A stretch of DNA of 64,000 nt from Campylobacter sp. GTDB lineage: Bacteria > Campylobacterota > Campylobacteria > Campylobacterales > Campylobacteraceae. Of the stretch, positions 29,782 to 39,648 are shown one piece after another. Location: NCBI RefSeq assembly GCF_020024835.1, contig NZ_JAHHTD010000002.1, positions 1-64,000 on the forward strand, written 5' to 3'. The translations under genes were made by a program, and so were the position numbers. The number at the start of each line of letters is the position of its first letter. The first letter of the stretch is position 1. The notes under the pieces were generated by a model. The model was not told the DNA's origin and made no database searches. It saw only the letters and a list, made by a program, of their open reading frames with translations.

Positions 29782-30175
29782 CTTGATTTTTTTCTTCTAC
29801 ACCACTAAATACAGCCGCTTCCTCATCTTTTTCTACAATTTTACTACTTCCATTGAATTTACCACCATTTTCTATACTAAGTTGCTTAACGATGATATTT
29901 CCATTTAAAATACCTCCGGATAAAATCTCAAGAGAATCAACATTCATTTCTCCTTCAAAAATACCATTAATTACTATTTTATTAGCTTTAACCTGACCTT
30001 TTAAAACACCACTTTTACCTATTACTATTACACTTGAAGAAGTTACTTCTCCAATGATTTCTCCATCTAAATGAAGCATAGAATTAAAATAAAAATTACC
30101 CTCTATTTTTGCACCGCTTGAAATGACTGTAGTTTCGGATACTGAAGCAATAGAGCCTTTATTAAAGATTGCCAT
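29771..30175 (-). CDS. ccmA: CcmA, bactofilin cytoskeletal protein
   Basis: Bactofilins polymerise into filaments without nucleotides. In Helicobacter and Campylobacter the CcmA protein supports helical cell shape. The 134-residue protein has the bactofilin beta-helix with repeated G-containing turns (KIEGNFYFNSMLHLDGEIIG, then GVLKGQVKANKIVINGIFEG). The start MAIFNKGS has a good site (AAAGGAGAG). The first 73 bases lie inside the 3' end of the M23 peptidase gene in another frame. The two genes work in the same pathway in H. pylori. Confidence 0.93.
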   Translation of the reverse strand: MAIFNKGSIASVSETTVISSGAKIEGNFYFNSMLHLDGEIIGEVTSSSVIVIGKSGVLKGQVKANKIVINGIFEGEMNVDSLEILSGGILNGNIIVKQLSIENGGKFNGSSKIVEKDEEAAVFSGVEEKNQDAS

Positions 30176-31011
30176 GGAACTCTCCTTTCTTGATCAAAAA
30201 TTTGTTCATAGTTTTTATGATTTAAATTTATAAAAATTGTAGGATCTAAAAGTTTATTGATAAATCGAACTTCATAATGCAAATGCGGACCAGTAGAAAG
30301 TCCTGTGCTGCCTGTATAACCTAACAATTGACCCTTTCTTACAAATTCTCCTGCTTTTACGACATCTTGACGAGTCATATGAGCATATACCGTTTTAAAC
30401 CCAAAATTATGGATTAAAATCACAGAATAACCATACCCGTTATTGCTATATGCAGCATATTCTACAACTCCATTTGCAGGGGCATAAATAGGAGTTTTCA
30501 AAGGTGCTCTTAAATCAATACCTGGATGGAATTCTTTTTTGTTTAATATAGGATGATGACGCCAACCAAAATCCCCTGTAACGCCATTATCTGGTATTAC
30601 ATGACCATTTGGAATTTGAGTTAAAAATAAATATGCTTGGTCATTGGTTAATTTTACCTTTTCTAATCTTTCGGGTATATCTAAACTTTCATCTTGCTTT
30701 AAACCAAGATTTTCTTCAATATCGGCAAGTTGAGTTTGAAGCTCATCATATAAAGCGGCTTTTTCCTCTAAATTTTTTTGCATACTTTCATTTTGAGAAA
30801 AAAGTTTAGTATTTTTTGCACTCAAACTTTCTTGATCTTTTAAAAGTTCTGATCTTTTAGTTGCTAAATAATTAATATATAAAGCGCCTAAAACTATCAC
30901 TACGAAAACAAAAGATGTAAAATAAATAATTACTTTCTTAATAATTTGACTCAACAAAAAATGTCTAGAACCATTGACATCTGTTATAGTAAGTGTAAAT
31001 TTATCTTTCAC
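30103..31011 (-). CDS. csd1: M23 peptidoglycan endopeptidase, Csd1/Pgp3-like
   Basis: The 302-residue protein has one membrane helix (about 25-48), a periplasmic coiled coil (50-105) and an M23 domain. All zinc ligands are present: H162 and D166 (HPGIDL) and H243 and H245 (GPHLHYEV), so it should be an active LytM-type enzyme. In H. pylori Csd1, and in C. jejuni its homologue (Pgp3), such enzymes trim peptide crosslinks to give helical shape. It overlaps ccmA by 73 bases and folC by 11. Choice among the Csd M23 paralogues rests on the ccmA neighbour. Confidence 0.9.
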   Translation of the reverse strand: MKDKFTLTITDVNGSRHFLLSQIIKKVIIYFTSFVFVVIVLGALYINYLATKRSELLKDQESLSAKNTKLFSQNESMQKNLEEKAALYDELQTQLADIEENLGLKQDESLDIPERLEKVKLTNDQAYLFLTQIPNGHVIPDNGVTGDFGWRHHPILNKKEFHPGIDLRAPLKTPIYAPANGVVEYAAYSNNGYGYSVILIHNFGFKTVYAHMTRQDVVKAGEFVRKGQLLGYTGSTGLSTGPHLHYEVRFINKLLDPTIFINLNHKNYEQIFDQERRVPWQSLIKALLLQYPKLQSFQAVQK

Positions 31012-32170
31012 AATATCCTCTTAAAAATTTTTCAACTAAAACAAAAGAACCAAAAACTAAATATAAATTCTCATTTTTTATAGATTCAAATGTCTTGTAT
31101 TTAATGTTTAATTCCTCTAAACATTTTATCAACTCTTCGCCAGCTAAAACCCTATCTTCGCACTGATAATCATAAATTTCAATTATTTTAATAATAGGCT
31201 TTAATATCCTTAAAATACTACGAAAATCTTTATCTAAAAAACAATTATAAACTAAATGAACTTTTTTTTCCTTGAAAATTGAAATTAAAGCTGATGCTGC
31301 CATCTCATTATGACCAACATCAACAAAAAGATTATAAGAAATTTGCTCACATCTAGCCCTTAAATCAAGTTTTGAAAGCTTCTTAATATTTTCAACTAAA
31401 TCACTCTTATTTTTATTTAAAATCAACATAAAACTTTCTAATGCAAGCAAAAGATTATCTTTTAAAAATGTGGCTAAAGAATATTTTTCAATGTATTGTT
31501 TAGCTAAAAATTCAATCTTTTTATCTTCGTGAAATGAAGATATCCAAAGTGTAGATTTTTTTAAAAGTGCAATATGCTTGGCTAAATTTAAAATTTCTTT
31601 ATTTTGATTGCTAGAAATAATCGCTTTAATTTTCATAGTTTTTAATTTAGTTCTTGCAATACTATTAAGAGTGCTTCCTAATATATCTTGATGATCAAAA
31701 CCAATTCTAGTAAAAACACTAAATTCTTTCTCAAAAACACTTGTAGCATCATACTCTCCGCCAACACCAGCTTCAAATATTACATAATCACATCTTTCAA
31801 AAGCTATCAACGCTAAAAAAGTAGCATATTCAAAATAACTAAGTCTCATTAAGTCTTTAGTTAATATTTGTTCTAATTTTTGATGTGCCTTTTCCAATGT
31901 TTCATCGTCTAAAATATTACCATTTAACCAAAATCTTTCATTAAAAGAAAAAATATGAGGACTAGTATAATGACCTACGTTAAAACCTTCTTGCTGCAAA
32001 AGCATAGCCAAAAATCTCCCTGTGCTACCTTTGCCATTAGTCCCTACAATCTGAATATTTTTTGTTTTTGCAAAATGATCTTTATATTTTTCATATATAG
32101 AAAACATAAAAAATCTATTAATTTTTTTATAAAACATAGTTTTTTTTGTAATAAAATCTTTAAATTTCAT
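31001..32170 (-). CDS. folC: FolC, folylpolyglutamate/dihydrofolate synthase
   Basis: FolC adds glutamate to folates and, in the bifunctional form, makes dihydrofolate. The protein has 389 residues. The ATP-binding loop VGTNGKGSTGRFLAMLL, the following HYTSPHIFSFNERF, the FEAGVGGEYDAT strand and the Mur-ligase-like IGFDHQDILG mark the family. It overlaps the GGDEF-like gene by 4 bases and csd1 by 11, within the long minus-strand run. Confidence 0.95.
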   Translation of the reverse strand: MKFKDFITKKTMFYKKINRFFMFSIYEKYKDHFAKTKNIQIVGTNGKGSTGRFLAMLLQQEGFNVGHYTSPHIFSFNERFWLNGNILDDETLEKAHQKLEQILTKDLMRLSYFEYATFLALIAFERCDYVIFEAGVGGEYDATSVFEKEFSVFTRIGFDHQDILGSTLNSIARTKLKTMKIKAIISSNQNKEILNLAKHIALLKKSTLWISSFHEDKKIEFLAKQYIEKYSLATFLKDNLLLALESFMLILNKNKSDLVENIKKLSKLDLRARCEQISYNLFVDVGHNEMAASALISIFKEKKVHLVYNCFLDKDFRSILRILKPIIKIIEIYDYQCEDRVLAGEELIKCLEELNIKYKTFESIKNENLYLVFGSFVLVEKFLRGYCER

Positions 32171-33540
32171 TTTACACTTTTATCTATAAGATCTTTTAAA
32201 ATATCACCATCTGCAAAACTGCTTTTTTCTATGTATGATGTTAATAATTTTATTTTTACAACTCTATCTTTATAAATAAACTTATAATCTTCAATAAGTT
32301 TTAATACTCTTTCTGTGAAAATTTGACCATATTCTAAATTTTTTCCTGGTAAAATAACAAGATAAGAGCTCTCATCTAAAATCCAAATTTCTTCAGTATT
32401 TTTACAAGAATCTTTTAAAATTTTCTTAAATTTTTCTTCAATAGTTTTATAACTATCGACTCCATATGTATTAATTATGTGTTCTATATCATTTATTTTG
32501 AAAAAACATAAAGTATAATTCACAGCATAAAGATAATAATTTTCATCAAGCTTTTTAAGCTCTTGAGCTAAATTCCATTGCTCTCTTTGCTCATCATCAC
32601 TAGTGGCATGAATTTGTGTTTTAATTTGTGCAATTTGTTCATTTGCATATAATAATTTGTCTTTTAAAATATCAAAATTAACTTGCACATTACCATTTTT
32701 GTCTTTAGTTAAAGTATCAATAAATTTTACATCTTCTTGACTATGATTATAAAGCTTAGACACCATCTCATTTAAGCTTTCTAAATGCTTATGAAAAAAG
32801 GAAAGATTTTTTTGTATATAATATCTATCTATAGCTTCTTTCTTTTGCATCATCAAACAAAAATCACGAGCAAATTCTTTTCTTGCTATTAGTCTTGGAT
32901 TTTCTCTTAATTGTTCCTTAAATTGCTCTATCTCCTTACTCTCTCCAAATAAGGGATCTAAACTACAAAGCAATAATTCTGCTTGTTTTTCATAAGAACG
33001 CTCTTTTAACATAAAAATAAGTTTTTCTATTAAAAAATAAAAATCAGAAAAATTTCTTATATTTAATTCTTCTAATTTCTTTAATAATTCTTCATCTTCA
33101 TAACTTTTCTCAAGCTCTTTCCATTTTGATCTTAAAAGATAAATCGTTTCAATGTCCATTGCTTGAGATAACCTACACAATGAAGCTTGAGCTAATTCTT
33201 TAATCTTTTTGTCTTTACTTATACTAAGTTGATAAATAATTAATTCTAATAAAGCATAAACATCTTCATATTTTTTACTAGTTTGTCTATTAAGTCTTGA
33301 AACCAAAAAAGCTAAAAATTCATCAATAGTATAAATTTTTTTTCTTTTTAATTCTTGTTTGTATATATCATCTAATAAATTAATGTATTTTTCAATTCTA
33401 GCCTTATTGAAGCTTGCAATACCTGCCTTTTGCGCACACTCTTCAAAAATTTCACTATAATTTTCCGGAGTTGGATGAAGTTTTCTTTCTTTTAATTTTA
33501 TTAGGGTTTCTTTTGCAATTTCATTAATATGACTTGCCAT
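32167..33540 (-). CDS. Degenerate GGDEF-domain protein, function unknown
   Basis: The protein has 457 residues and no membrane segment. The N-terminus (INEIAKETLIKLKERKLHPT, then PENYSEIFEE) matches segments found before some diguanylate cyclase domains. A helical middle follows. From about 330 to the end there is a GGDEF-like fold: FFKINDIEHIINTYGVDSY, and ILDESSYLVILPG at about 387-399 where active enzymes have RxGGDEFxxxLPG. The GG[DE]EF loop is absent, so it should not make cyclic di-GMP. It lies between lptE and folC with 1- and 4-base overlaps. A scaffold or binding role is possible but not shown. Confidence 0.65.
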   Translation of the reverse strand: MASHINEIAKETLIKLKERKLHPTPENYSEIFEECAQKAGIASFNKARIEKYINLLDDIYKQELKRKKIYTIDEFLAFLVSRLNRQTSKKYEDVYALLELIIYQLSISKDKKIKELAQASLCRLSQAMDIETIYLLRSKWKELEKSYEDEELLKKLEELNIRNFSDFYFLIEKLIFMLKERSYEKQAELLLCSLDPLFGESKEIEQFKEQLRENPRLIARKEFARDFCLMMQKKEAIDRYYIQKNLSFFHKHLESLNEMVSKLYNHSQEDVKFIDTLTKDKNGNVQVNFDILKDKLLYANEQIAQIKTQIHATSDDEQREQWNLAQELKKLDENYYLYAVNYTLCFFKINDIEHIINTYGVDSYKTIEEKFKKILKDSCKNTEEIWILDESSYLVILPGKNLEYGQIFTERVLKLIEDYKFIYKDRVVKIKLLTSYIEKSSFADGDILKDLIDKSVK

Positions 33541-34037
33541 TATTTATAACCTCTAATAGCAACAATAGAAATAAATTCATCAAATGCTTGACTTGAAGCA
33601 TTTTTAATCGCCTCAAATCTTGCTTGATCACTTATAATCGAATTAGGATTAATATCAAAATAATAACTACCCTTAGTATTGATAATTTCTTCTTTTCCAT
33701 TTTGATAACGCAATTTAAATTCCAAAAATAATTCTGCTTTATAATTAACAACATAACCATTTTTATCATAAATCATTGGCGTATATTTTAAATCTTTCAT
33801 TGTAACAATAATAATACTATCAGCACTATTTTCATTAGTGATACTTCTACCAAGTTTATTTAACATAGCTTCTCTTAAAACATCTGTGATAAATACACTA
33901 TTTTGAGGATCTTGTTTGCTAATATTAATCTTTAAAAAAACATTTTCCCCCAGCACTACTCCAGCCATATGTGATGATGGTATATATCCACAAGAAACTA
34001 AAAAAAAAGCTAAAAATGTAAAAATTAGTTTTTTCAT
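33540..34037 (-). CDS. lptE: LptE-like LPS assembly lipoprotein
   Basis: The protein has 165 residues and a lipoprotein signal with lipobox FLVSCG, so it should be anchored in the outer membrane. Its size, position after leuS and the fold pattern ([18 protein letters not shown] then [11 protein letters not shown]) fit LptE (RlpB), the partner of LptD in LPS insertion. Primary sequence similarity in this family is low, so the call depends on the leuS-lptE arrangement known from many proteobacteria. It overlaps leuS by 4 bases. Confidence 0.78.
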   Translation of the reverse strand: MKKLIFTFLAFFLVSCGYIPSSHMAGVVLGENVFLKINISKQDPQNSVFITDVLREAMLNKLGRSITNENSADSIIIVTMKDLKYTPMIYDKNGYVVNYKAELFLEFKLRYQNGKEEIINTKGSYYFDINPNSIISDQARFEAIKNASSQAFDEFISIVAIRGYK

Positions 34038-36463
34038 TTAACAACCAAATTTACAAGTTTTTTATCAATATAAATCTCTTTAATCAACTCTTTATCAGCA
34101 ATCCACTTTGCTACATTTTTCTTAGCTAATATTAAAATTTCATCTTTACTCATATTGGATAAAATTTCTATCTCGCCACGCTTTTTACCATTTACACTAA
34201 TTACAATCGTAAAATTATCTTTGAGAAAAACCTCTTCTTTAATCTCTAAAACTTTAAAATTTTCACATTTAAATAAATATTCGCTTAATTCAAAGCAAAT
34301 ATGAGGAATCACGGGTTCTAAAATATTCAAAATAATATAAAACGCTTCTTTTAAAATTTTTTCATTATATATAGCATTTAAAGCATTTAAAGCTTCCATA
34401 CATGAAGCAATCAAAGTATTAAAAGCAAAATTTTCTTCATAAACCTCAAAAGACTTTTTTAAAGCCTCATAAACTTTTAATCTCGCATATTTTTCATCTT
34501 TATTTAAATCATTATGATTAATTTGCTCTAAGTAACCAGGTTGCAATTTTATTGCTTTTTCATATAGTCTATTAATAAATTTAAAAGCTCCCTCTAACGC
34601 ATTATCATTCCATTCTAACTCTTTAGCAGGAGGTGCTGCAAAAAGTATAAACAATCTTGCACTATCAGCTCCATATTTTTCTATAATATAATCAGGATCA
34701 ACAACATTACCCTTAGACTTACTCATCTTAAAGCCATCTTTAGTAACCATACCTTGAGTTAAAAGTCTCTCAAAAGGCTCATTATCCCTTAAATATCCTA
34801 GATCTCTTAATGCTTTTTGAAAAAATCTAGCATACAACAAATGCAATATCGCGTGCTCAATACCTCCAATATACTCATCTACATTCATCCAATAATCAAC
34901 ACTTTTTCTATCAATAGCCTGATTTTCCCATGTGCGATTATCACTTGCAAAACGTGCAAAATACCAAGAGCTTTCAAAAAAAGTATCTAAAGTATCAGTC
35001 TCTTTTTGAGCTAACTTACCGCATTTTGGACAAATACATTCTTTCCATTTTTCGTGTTTATCTAAAGGATTACCCTCGCCATTAATAATTACATCTTCTG
35101 GTAAATTTATAGGCAAATTCTCAATTTTTTGAGGCACTAAACCACAATTATGACATTTAATCATAGGTATAGGAGCACCCCAATACCTTTGCCTTGAAAC
35201 GCCCCAATCTCGAATTTTAAAATTAGTTATTTTTTTACCAATACCTAATTCTTTAATTTTTAAACTAATTTTTTCTCGTGCCTCATCGCATTCTAAATTA
35301 TTAAACTCATCACTATTTATTAATTTACCTTCCTTAGCAGAATAAAACTCTTGATATTTATTATCTTTTGCAATTACTTGTTTTACAGCAAGATTATATT
35401 TCTTTGCAAATTCATAATCTCTTTCATCATGAGCTGGAACGCCCATAATAGCTCCACTACCATAATTTCCCAATACAAAATTTGCAACCCACAATGGAAT
35501 TTTTTCCTTATTTAAAGGATGTATAGCATAAAGATCTAAAAAATAGCCCTCTTTTTCAGACGCTTGCCTTTGACGCGGACTTTGATTTTGTATATTTTGA
35601 ATTTTTTCCACTAGATCTTGCTTTAAAACCCCTTTAGAAATTAACTCATTTACAATTTGATGATCAGGAGCTAAAGCAATATAAGAAACTCCATATATCG
35701 TCTCTGCTCTTGTAGTAAAAACATTAACCTTTTCAACTTCTATTTTATTATTTTTATCTAAAATAAAATCAAAACCAAGCCCTACACTTTTTCCTATCCA
35801 ATTTTCTTGCATTGTTAAAACTTGATTAGGCCATTTGCCCTCTAATCTTTTTAAATCTTGCAATAATTCTTCAGCATATTCAGTAATTTTAATATAATAT
35901 CCAGGCATTTTTTTTCTAATAACATCATAACCACAACGCCAGCATTTACCATCTTCTACTTGTTCATTTGCCAAAACCGTTTTATCATTATCACACCAAT
36001 TAACCTCAGCTTCTTTTGTATAAATAAGACCTCTTTCATACATTTTAATAAAAATTTCTTGTTCAAATTTTGTATATAAAGGATCTGAAGTTGCAAACAT
36101 CTGTTTTTTTGAAAATGAAAAACCTAAAGAGAACAATTCATTTTTCATATAATCAATATTTTCATAAGTCCATTTTTTAGGATGAACACCATGTTTTATA
36201 GCAGCATTTTCAGCGGGCATACCAAAGCTATCAAAACCTATTGGATGTAAGACGTTAAAGCCCTTTTTTCTATAATATCTTGCAATCGCATCACCTATAG
36301 AATAATTTCTAACATGTCCCATATGAATTCTACCACTAGGATAAGGAAACATTGATAAAACATATTTTTTTGGTAAAGAATAATCATCTTTAGGCTCAAA
36401 ATAATTATCCTTTTGCCATTTATCTTGCCACTTTTTTTCTATTTGCGATGCTTCATACGCCAT
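34034..36463 (-). CDS. leuS: Leucyl-tRNA synthetase
   Basis: The protein has 809 residues and charges tRNA-Leu. Class I motifs are [15 protein letters not shown] (HIGH) and [14 protein letters not shown] (KMSKS). The editing domain is present, with the threonine-rich [11 protein letters not shown] and [16 protein letters not shown]. Cysteine pairs CWRCG and CHNCG with CPKCG suggest zinc binding. It sits between a small membrane protein gene (17 bases upstream) and lptE. Confidence 0.98.
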   Translation of the reverse strand: MAYEASQIEKKWQDKWQKDNYFEPKDDYSLPKKYVLSMFPYPSGRIHMGHVRNYSIGDAIARYYRKKGFNVLHPIGFDSFGMPAENAAIKHGVHPKKWTYENIDYMKNELFSLGFSFSKKQMFATSDPLYTKFEQEIFIKMYERGLIYTKEAEVNWCDNDKTVLANEQVEDGKCWRCGYDVIRKKMPGYYIKITEYAEELLQDLKRLEGKWPNQVLTMQENWIGKSVGLGFDFILDKNNKIEVEKVNVFTTRAETIYGVSYIALAPDHQIVNELISKGVLKQDLVEKIQNIQNQSPRQRQASEKEGYFLDLYAIHPLNKEKIPLWVANFVLGNYGSGAIMGVPAHDERDYEFAKKYNLAVKQVIAKDNKYQEFYSAKEGKLINSDEFNNLECDEAREKISLKIKELGIGKKITNFKIRDWGVSRQRYWGAPIPMIKCHNCGLVPQKIENLPINLPEDVIINGEGNPLDKHEKWKECICPKCGKLAQKETDTLDTFFESSWYFARFASDNRTWENQAIDRKSVDYWMNVDEYIGGIEHAILHLLYARFFQKALRDLGYLRDNEPFERLLTQGMVTKDGFKMSKSKGNVVDPDYIIEKYGADSARLFILFAAPPAKELEWNDNALEGAFKFINRLYEKAIKLQPGYLEQINHNDLNKDEKYARLKVYEALKKSFEVYEENFAFNTLIASCMEALNALNAIYNEKILKEAFYIILNILEPVIPHICFELSEYLFKCENFKVLEIKEEVFLKDNFTIVISVNGKKRGEIEILSNMSKDEILILAKKNVAKWIADKELIKEIYIDKKLVNLVVK

Positions 36464-36480
36464 TTGCTTACTCCTGATTA

Positions 36481-36825
36481 TTAATTATCATCTTCTGTAT
36501 TTTTTACCGAATCAACTATTACTAAAATCATTGAAAATACATTAGCTATCAATGCACCTATTGCTAAAGTATAAACCATCACATTGGCACTTGGATTAAT
36601 CTGCATTAACGCAAATGCAGGTATTAAATGCAAATCTGCGACTAAAGAACTAGCGAACAATTCTGCTGCTAAAAAGTTTCTAACACCAATTTTTAATAAT
36701 GTAGAAATTAAATTTACACAAGCTGCTACAAATAAAGCCACTTCATTTTGCTCGTATAAAAAACCTGCTATAGTGGTTAAGCTCATAAGAGCAAAAAAGA
36801 TATATACAACTTTACCCCAATTCAT
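36481..36825 (-). CDS. Small membrane protein (DUF6394-like)
   Basis: The 114-residue protein has about three or four hydrophobic helices (roughly 5-22, 28-45, 55-75 and 82-104) and a short acidic end. I recognise it as the conserved epsilonproteobacterial membrane protein found beside secF; its function is unknown. It starts 3 bases after secF and ends 17 bases before leuS. No catalytic or transport motif is visible. Confidence 0.78.
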   Translation of the reverse strand: MNWGKVVYIFFALMSLTTIAGFLYEQNEVALFVAACVNLISTLLKIGVRNFLAAELFASSLVADLHLIPAFALMQINPSANVMVYTLAIGALIANVFSMILVIVDSVKNTEDDN

Positions 36826-36828
36826 TTT

Positions 36829-37800
36829 TTAAACTATTCCTTTTTCATACATAGATCTTATTTTATCTTTTTCTTGTCTTTTTTTAGCTTTTTCTAATTC
36901 TTTTTGGCGATACTGCATAACACTAAATTTAAACCATAATAATGCAGGGCTTGCTACAAAAATAGAACTTGCAGTTCCTGCTAAAATGCCTACTATCATA
37001 GTTAATGCAAAACCTTCTATCATTGAGCCACCAAAAAAATACAATACAACAACTGAAATCAAAGTCAATCCTGTAGTAAGTGTTGTTCTTGATAAAGTTG
37101 CAGAAACTGACTCATTTATAATAAGATCAAGTTGTGAATTTTTACTTGTTTTAATACCTTCTCTAATTCTATCAAAGATAATAATAGTATCATTTAAAGA
37201 ATATCCAAGCACAGTTAAAATAGCCGCTAAAATATCTAAATTGACATCAATTTCAAATAAAGCAATAGCTCCTAATGTAATCACAATATCATGAATTTCA
37301 CACACTATAGAAGCCATAGCAAAACGCCATTCAAATCTAATAGCAAGATAAATCAATATAGCAATTAAAGACATTCCAACTGCCATAAGACCTTTATTTC
37401 TTAATTCATCTCCCACTTTAGGACCCACCACATCTACACGACGCACCTCAAATTTACCAGTATTTTGCAACAAATTTGCAACGCCTATTCCAGGATCTGA
37501 GCCTAAACTATCACTACTCCCTGAAAAACGGATAATTACTTCATTTTCGCTACCAAATTCAGTTACACTTGCACCTTTTAAATCTTCATTATCAGACAAT
37601 GCTTTTCGTATATCAACAAGTGGAGCTTTTTGTTCATATTGAAGTTGTATTAATGTCCCACCGGTAAAATCAATACCAAAATTTAAACCCTTAATAAAAA
37701 GAATAAAAAGCGAACCAAAAAATAAAACAAAAGATAAAGATATAGCTACAAATCTCATCTTCATAAAATTATAAATGTGTTTTTGACTAAAAAACTGCAT
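36829..37800 (-). CDS. secF: SecF, protein translocase accessory subunit
   Basis: SecF pairs with SecD to use the proton gradient for late steps of Sec export. The protein has 323 residues and six membrane helices. Visible signatures are GLNFGIDFTGGTLIQL near the N-terminus, the VGPKVGDELRNKG segment, and the YSLNDTIIIFDRIRE motif in the middle of the membrane domain. It begins one base within the end of secD. Confidence 0.97.
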   Translation of the reverse strand: MQFFSQKHIYNFMKMRFVAISLSFVLFFGSLFILFIKGLNFGIDFTGGTLIQLQYEQKAPLVDIRKALSDNEDLKGASVTEFGSENEVIIRFSGSSDSLGSDPGIGVANLLQNTGKFEVRRVDVVGPKVGDELRNKGLMAVGMSLIAILIYLAIRFEWRFAMASIVCEIHDIVITLGAIALFEIDVNLDILAAILTVLGYSLNDTIIIFDRIREGIKTSKNSQLDLIINESVSATLSRTTLTTGLTLISVVVLYFFGGSMIEGFALTMIVGILAGTASSIFVASPALLWFKFSVMQYRQKELEKAKKRQEKDKIRSMYEKGIV

Positions 37801-39380
37801 TAAGGTCTCCTATATCCAAACCAAAGTCTAGTATTATTGCTTTTTTCTATACGATTTATAAACATCTCAAACATTCCGTGAGTCCCTACAATAGAGGTAA
37901 CCATTGAAACTAAAATTCCTATACTCAAAGTTATAGCAAAACCTTTTACTGCACCTGTTCCATAAGCATAAAGAACTATAGAAGTAATAAGCGAAGTGAT
38001 ATTTGAATCTAAAATCGCACTCATAGCATGTTTATACCCACCTTCGATACTTTGTTTTATACTCATACCATCTCTTAATAATTCTCTAATTCTTTCATTT
38101 ATAATAACATTAGAATCCACAGCCATACCAACTGTTAAAACCAAACCGGCCATACCAGGCAAAGTAAGTGTAGCTCCAAACATCGCCATAACAGCAATAA
38201 TCATTAAAATATTTGCAATTAAAGCAATATTTGCAAAAATTCCAGCTATGCCATAATATACAATCATAAAAGCAACTACTAAAATAGAAGCTCCAGCTAA
38301 AGCAATCATACTCATTCTAATACTATCAGCTCCTAATGATGGCCCAACACTTCTTTTTTCTAGCATTTTAACAGGTGCTAAAAGCGCACCACTTCTTAAA
38401 GCAATAGCTACATCGTGAGCTTCTTCTACACTAAAACCTCCACTAATTTGACCGCTACCTCCACCAATTCTTTCATTGATTCTTGGTGCAGAATAAACTT
38501 TATTGTCTAAAACTATGGCTAAACGTTTTCCAATATTATTTCCAGTATAATCTCCAAATTTCTTCGCACCCTCTGAATTTAAAGTAAAATTTATAACAGG
38601 TAAATTATTTCCTTGTCCAAACCCAACCTTAGCATCAGTTAGCATTGCACCATCTAGTATTGGTATAGATTTTACAAGATATTTCATCTGTGAATTTTTA
38701 GCATCTTCAAAAATTACATCTCCATACTCTGCTGCCTCATTTTGCGTAAGATTATTAACTTGATCCATTCTTACATCATCTACTTCCATTAATTGCAAAT
38801 GTGCTGCTTTAGCAATAAGCTCTCTAGCTCTTGTCTCATCTGCAGCAGTCTTAATACCTGGAAGTTCAACTAAAATTTTATCATTTCCTGATCGTGCCAC
38901 ATTTGGCTCTGCGAGTCCAAATTGATCCAAACGATTTCTTATAGTTTCTATTGCTTGCAATATAGCTTGCTCTTGTGTAAGCTTAATTTCCTCTTGAGTT
39001 AGAGAAATCGTATAATGAAGATTTTGACGTTCAATTAATAAACCTTTTATATCTTTTAACAATAAATCAATCTTAGCTACATCACTTTCATCTAAAAGAG
39101 TAAATTTTATATTATCATCACCAATTTTTATTTTATCAATAATAATATCCTCTTTATTGATGGAATAACTAAGTGATGAAGCAATAGATTTAATTTTGGA
39201 TCTAATTGCCTCATCAACTTCAACTCCAAGCAACATATACAAACCACCCTGCAAGTCAAGTCCTAAATTAATCTTAGCACCACTTTTAGTTTGTAAAAAC
39301 GAAGGTATGGAAAAAACTAAGCCTACGATAAAAACTATAAAAAAAATGATACTTCTATAAGTAATTTTTCCATTACGCAT
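37800..39380 (-). CDS. secD: SecD, protein translocase accessory subunit
   Basis: The protein has 526 residues with an N-terminal helix, a large periplasmic P1 domain and five more membrane helices. Signatures are INLGLDLQGGLYMLLGV, the FGLAEPNVARSG segment, and the membrane motif AVDSNVIINERIRELLRDG. It forms a complex with SecF and YajC at SecYEG. It overlaps yajC by 8 bases, which suggests coupling. Confidence 0.98.
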   Translation of the reverse strand: MRNGKITYRSIIFFIVFIVGLVFSIPSFLQTKSGAKINLGLDLQGGLYMLLGVEVDEAIRSKIKSIASSLSYSINKEDIIIDKIKIGDDNIKFTLLDESDVAKIDLLLKDIKGLLIERQNLHYTISLTQEEIKLTQEQAILQAIETIRNRLDQFGLAEPNVARSGNDKILVELPGIKTAADETRARELIAKAAHLQLMEVDDVRMDQVNNLTQNEAAEYGDVIFEDAKNSQMKYLVKSIPILDGAMLTDAKVGFGQGNNLPVINFTLNSEGAKKFGDYTGNNIGKRLAIVLDNKVYSAPRINERIGGGSGQISGGFSVEEAHDVAIALRSGALLAPVKMLEKRSVGPSLGADSIRMSMIALAGASILVVAFMIVYYGIAGIFANIALIANILMIIAVMAMFGATLTLPGMAGLVLTVGMAVDSNVIINERIRELLRDGMSIKQSIEGGYKHAMSAILDSNITSLITSIVLYAYGTGAVKGFAITLSIGILVSMVTSIVGTHGMFEMFINRIEKSNNTRLWFGYRRP

Positions 39381-39648
39381 TAATTTTCTTTGCTATAAAA
39401 TCTTTAGAAATTTTTATCATTACATTTTCATCATTAAGCTTAACTTTGATAAAATCATCTTCAGGTTTTACCACTTCACAAATTATTCCACCGCTAGTGA
39501 TGATTTTATCACCTTTTTCTAAAGATGAAATCATTAATTTGTGGTCTTTTGCTTGTTTTTGTTGTGGTCTAATAACCAAAAAATAAAAAATTACAAAAAG
39601 CACAATGAGAGGCAATAATGAAGTCCAAATATTTCCGTTTTCTGCCAT
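39373..39648 (-). CDS. yajC: YajC, Sec translocon auxiliary subunit
   Basis: The protein has 91 residues, one membrane helix (about 8-24) and the family motif FLVIRPQQKQAKDHK, followed by KGDKIITSGGIICEV. It associates with SecDF. Its start codon has a clear ribosome binding site (AAGGGGAAG). It is the first gene of the long minus-strand run. The first 31 bases of the gene lie inside the start of lnt on the other strand. Confidence 0.96.
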   Translation of the reverse strand: MAENGNIWTSLLPLIVLFVIFYFLVIRPQQKQAKDHKLMISSLEKGDKIITSGGIICEVVKPEDDFIKVKLNDENVMIKISKDFIAKKINA

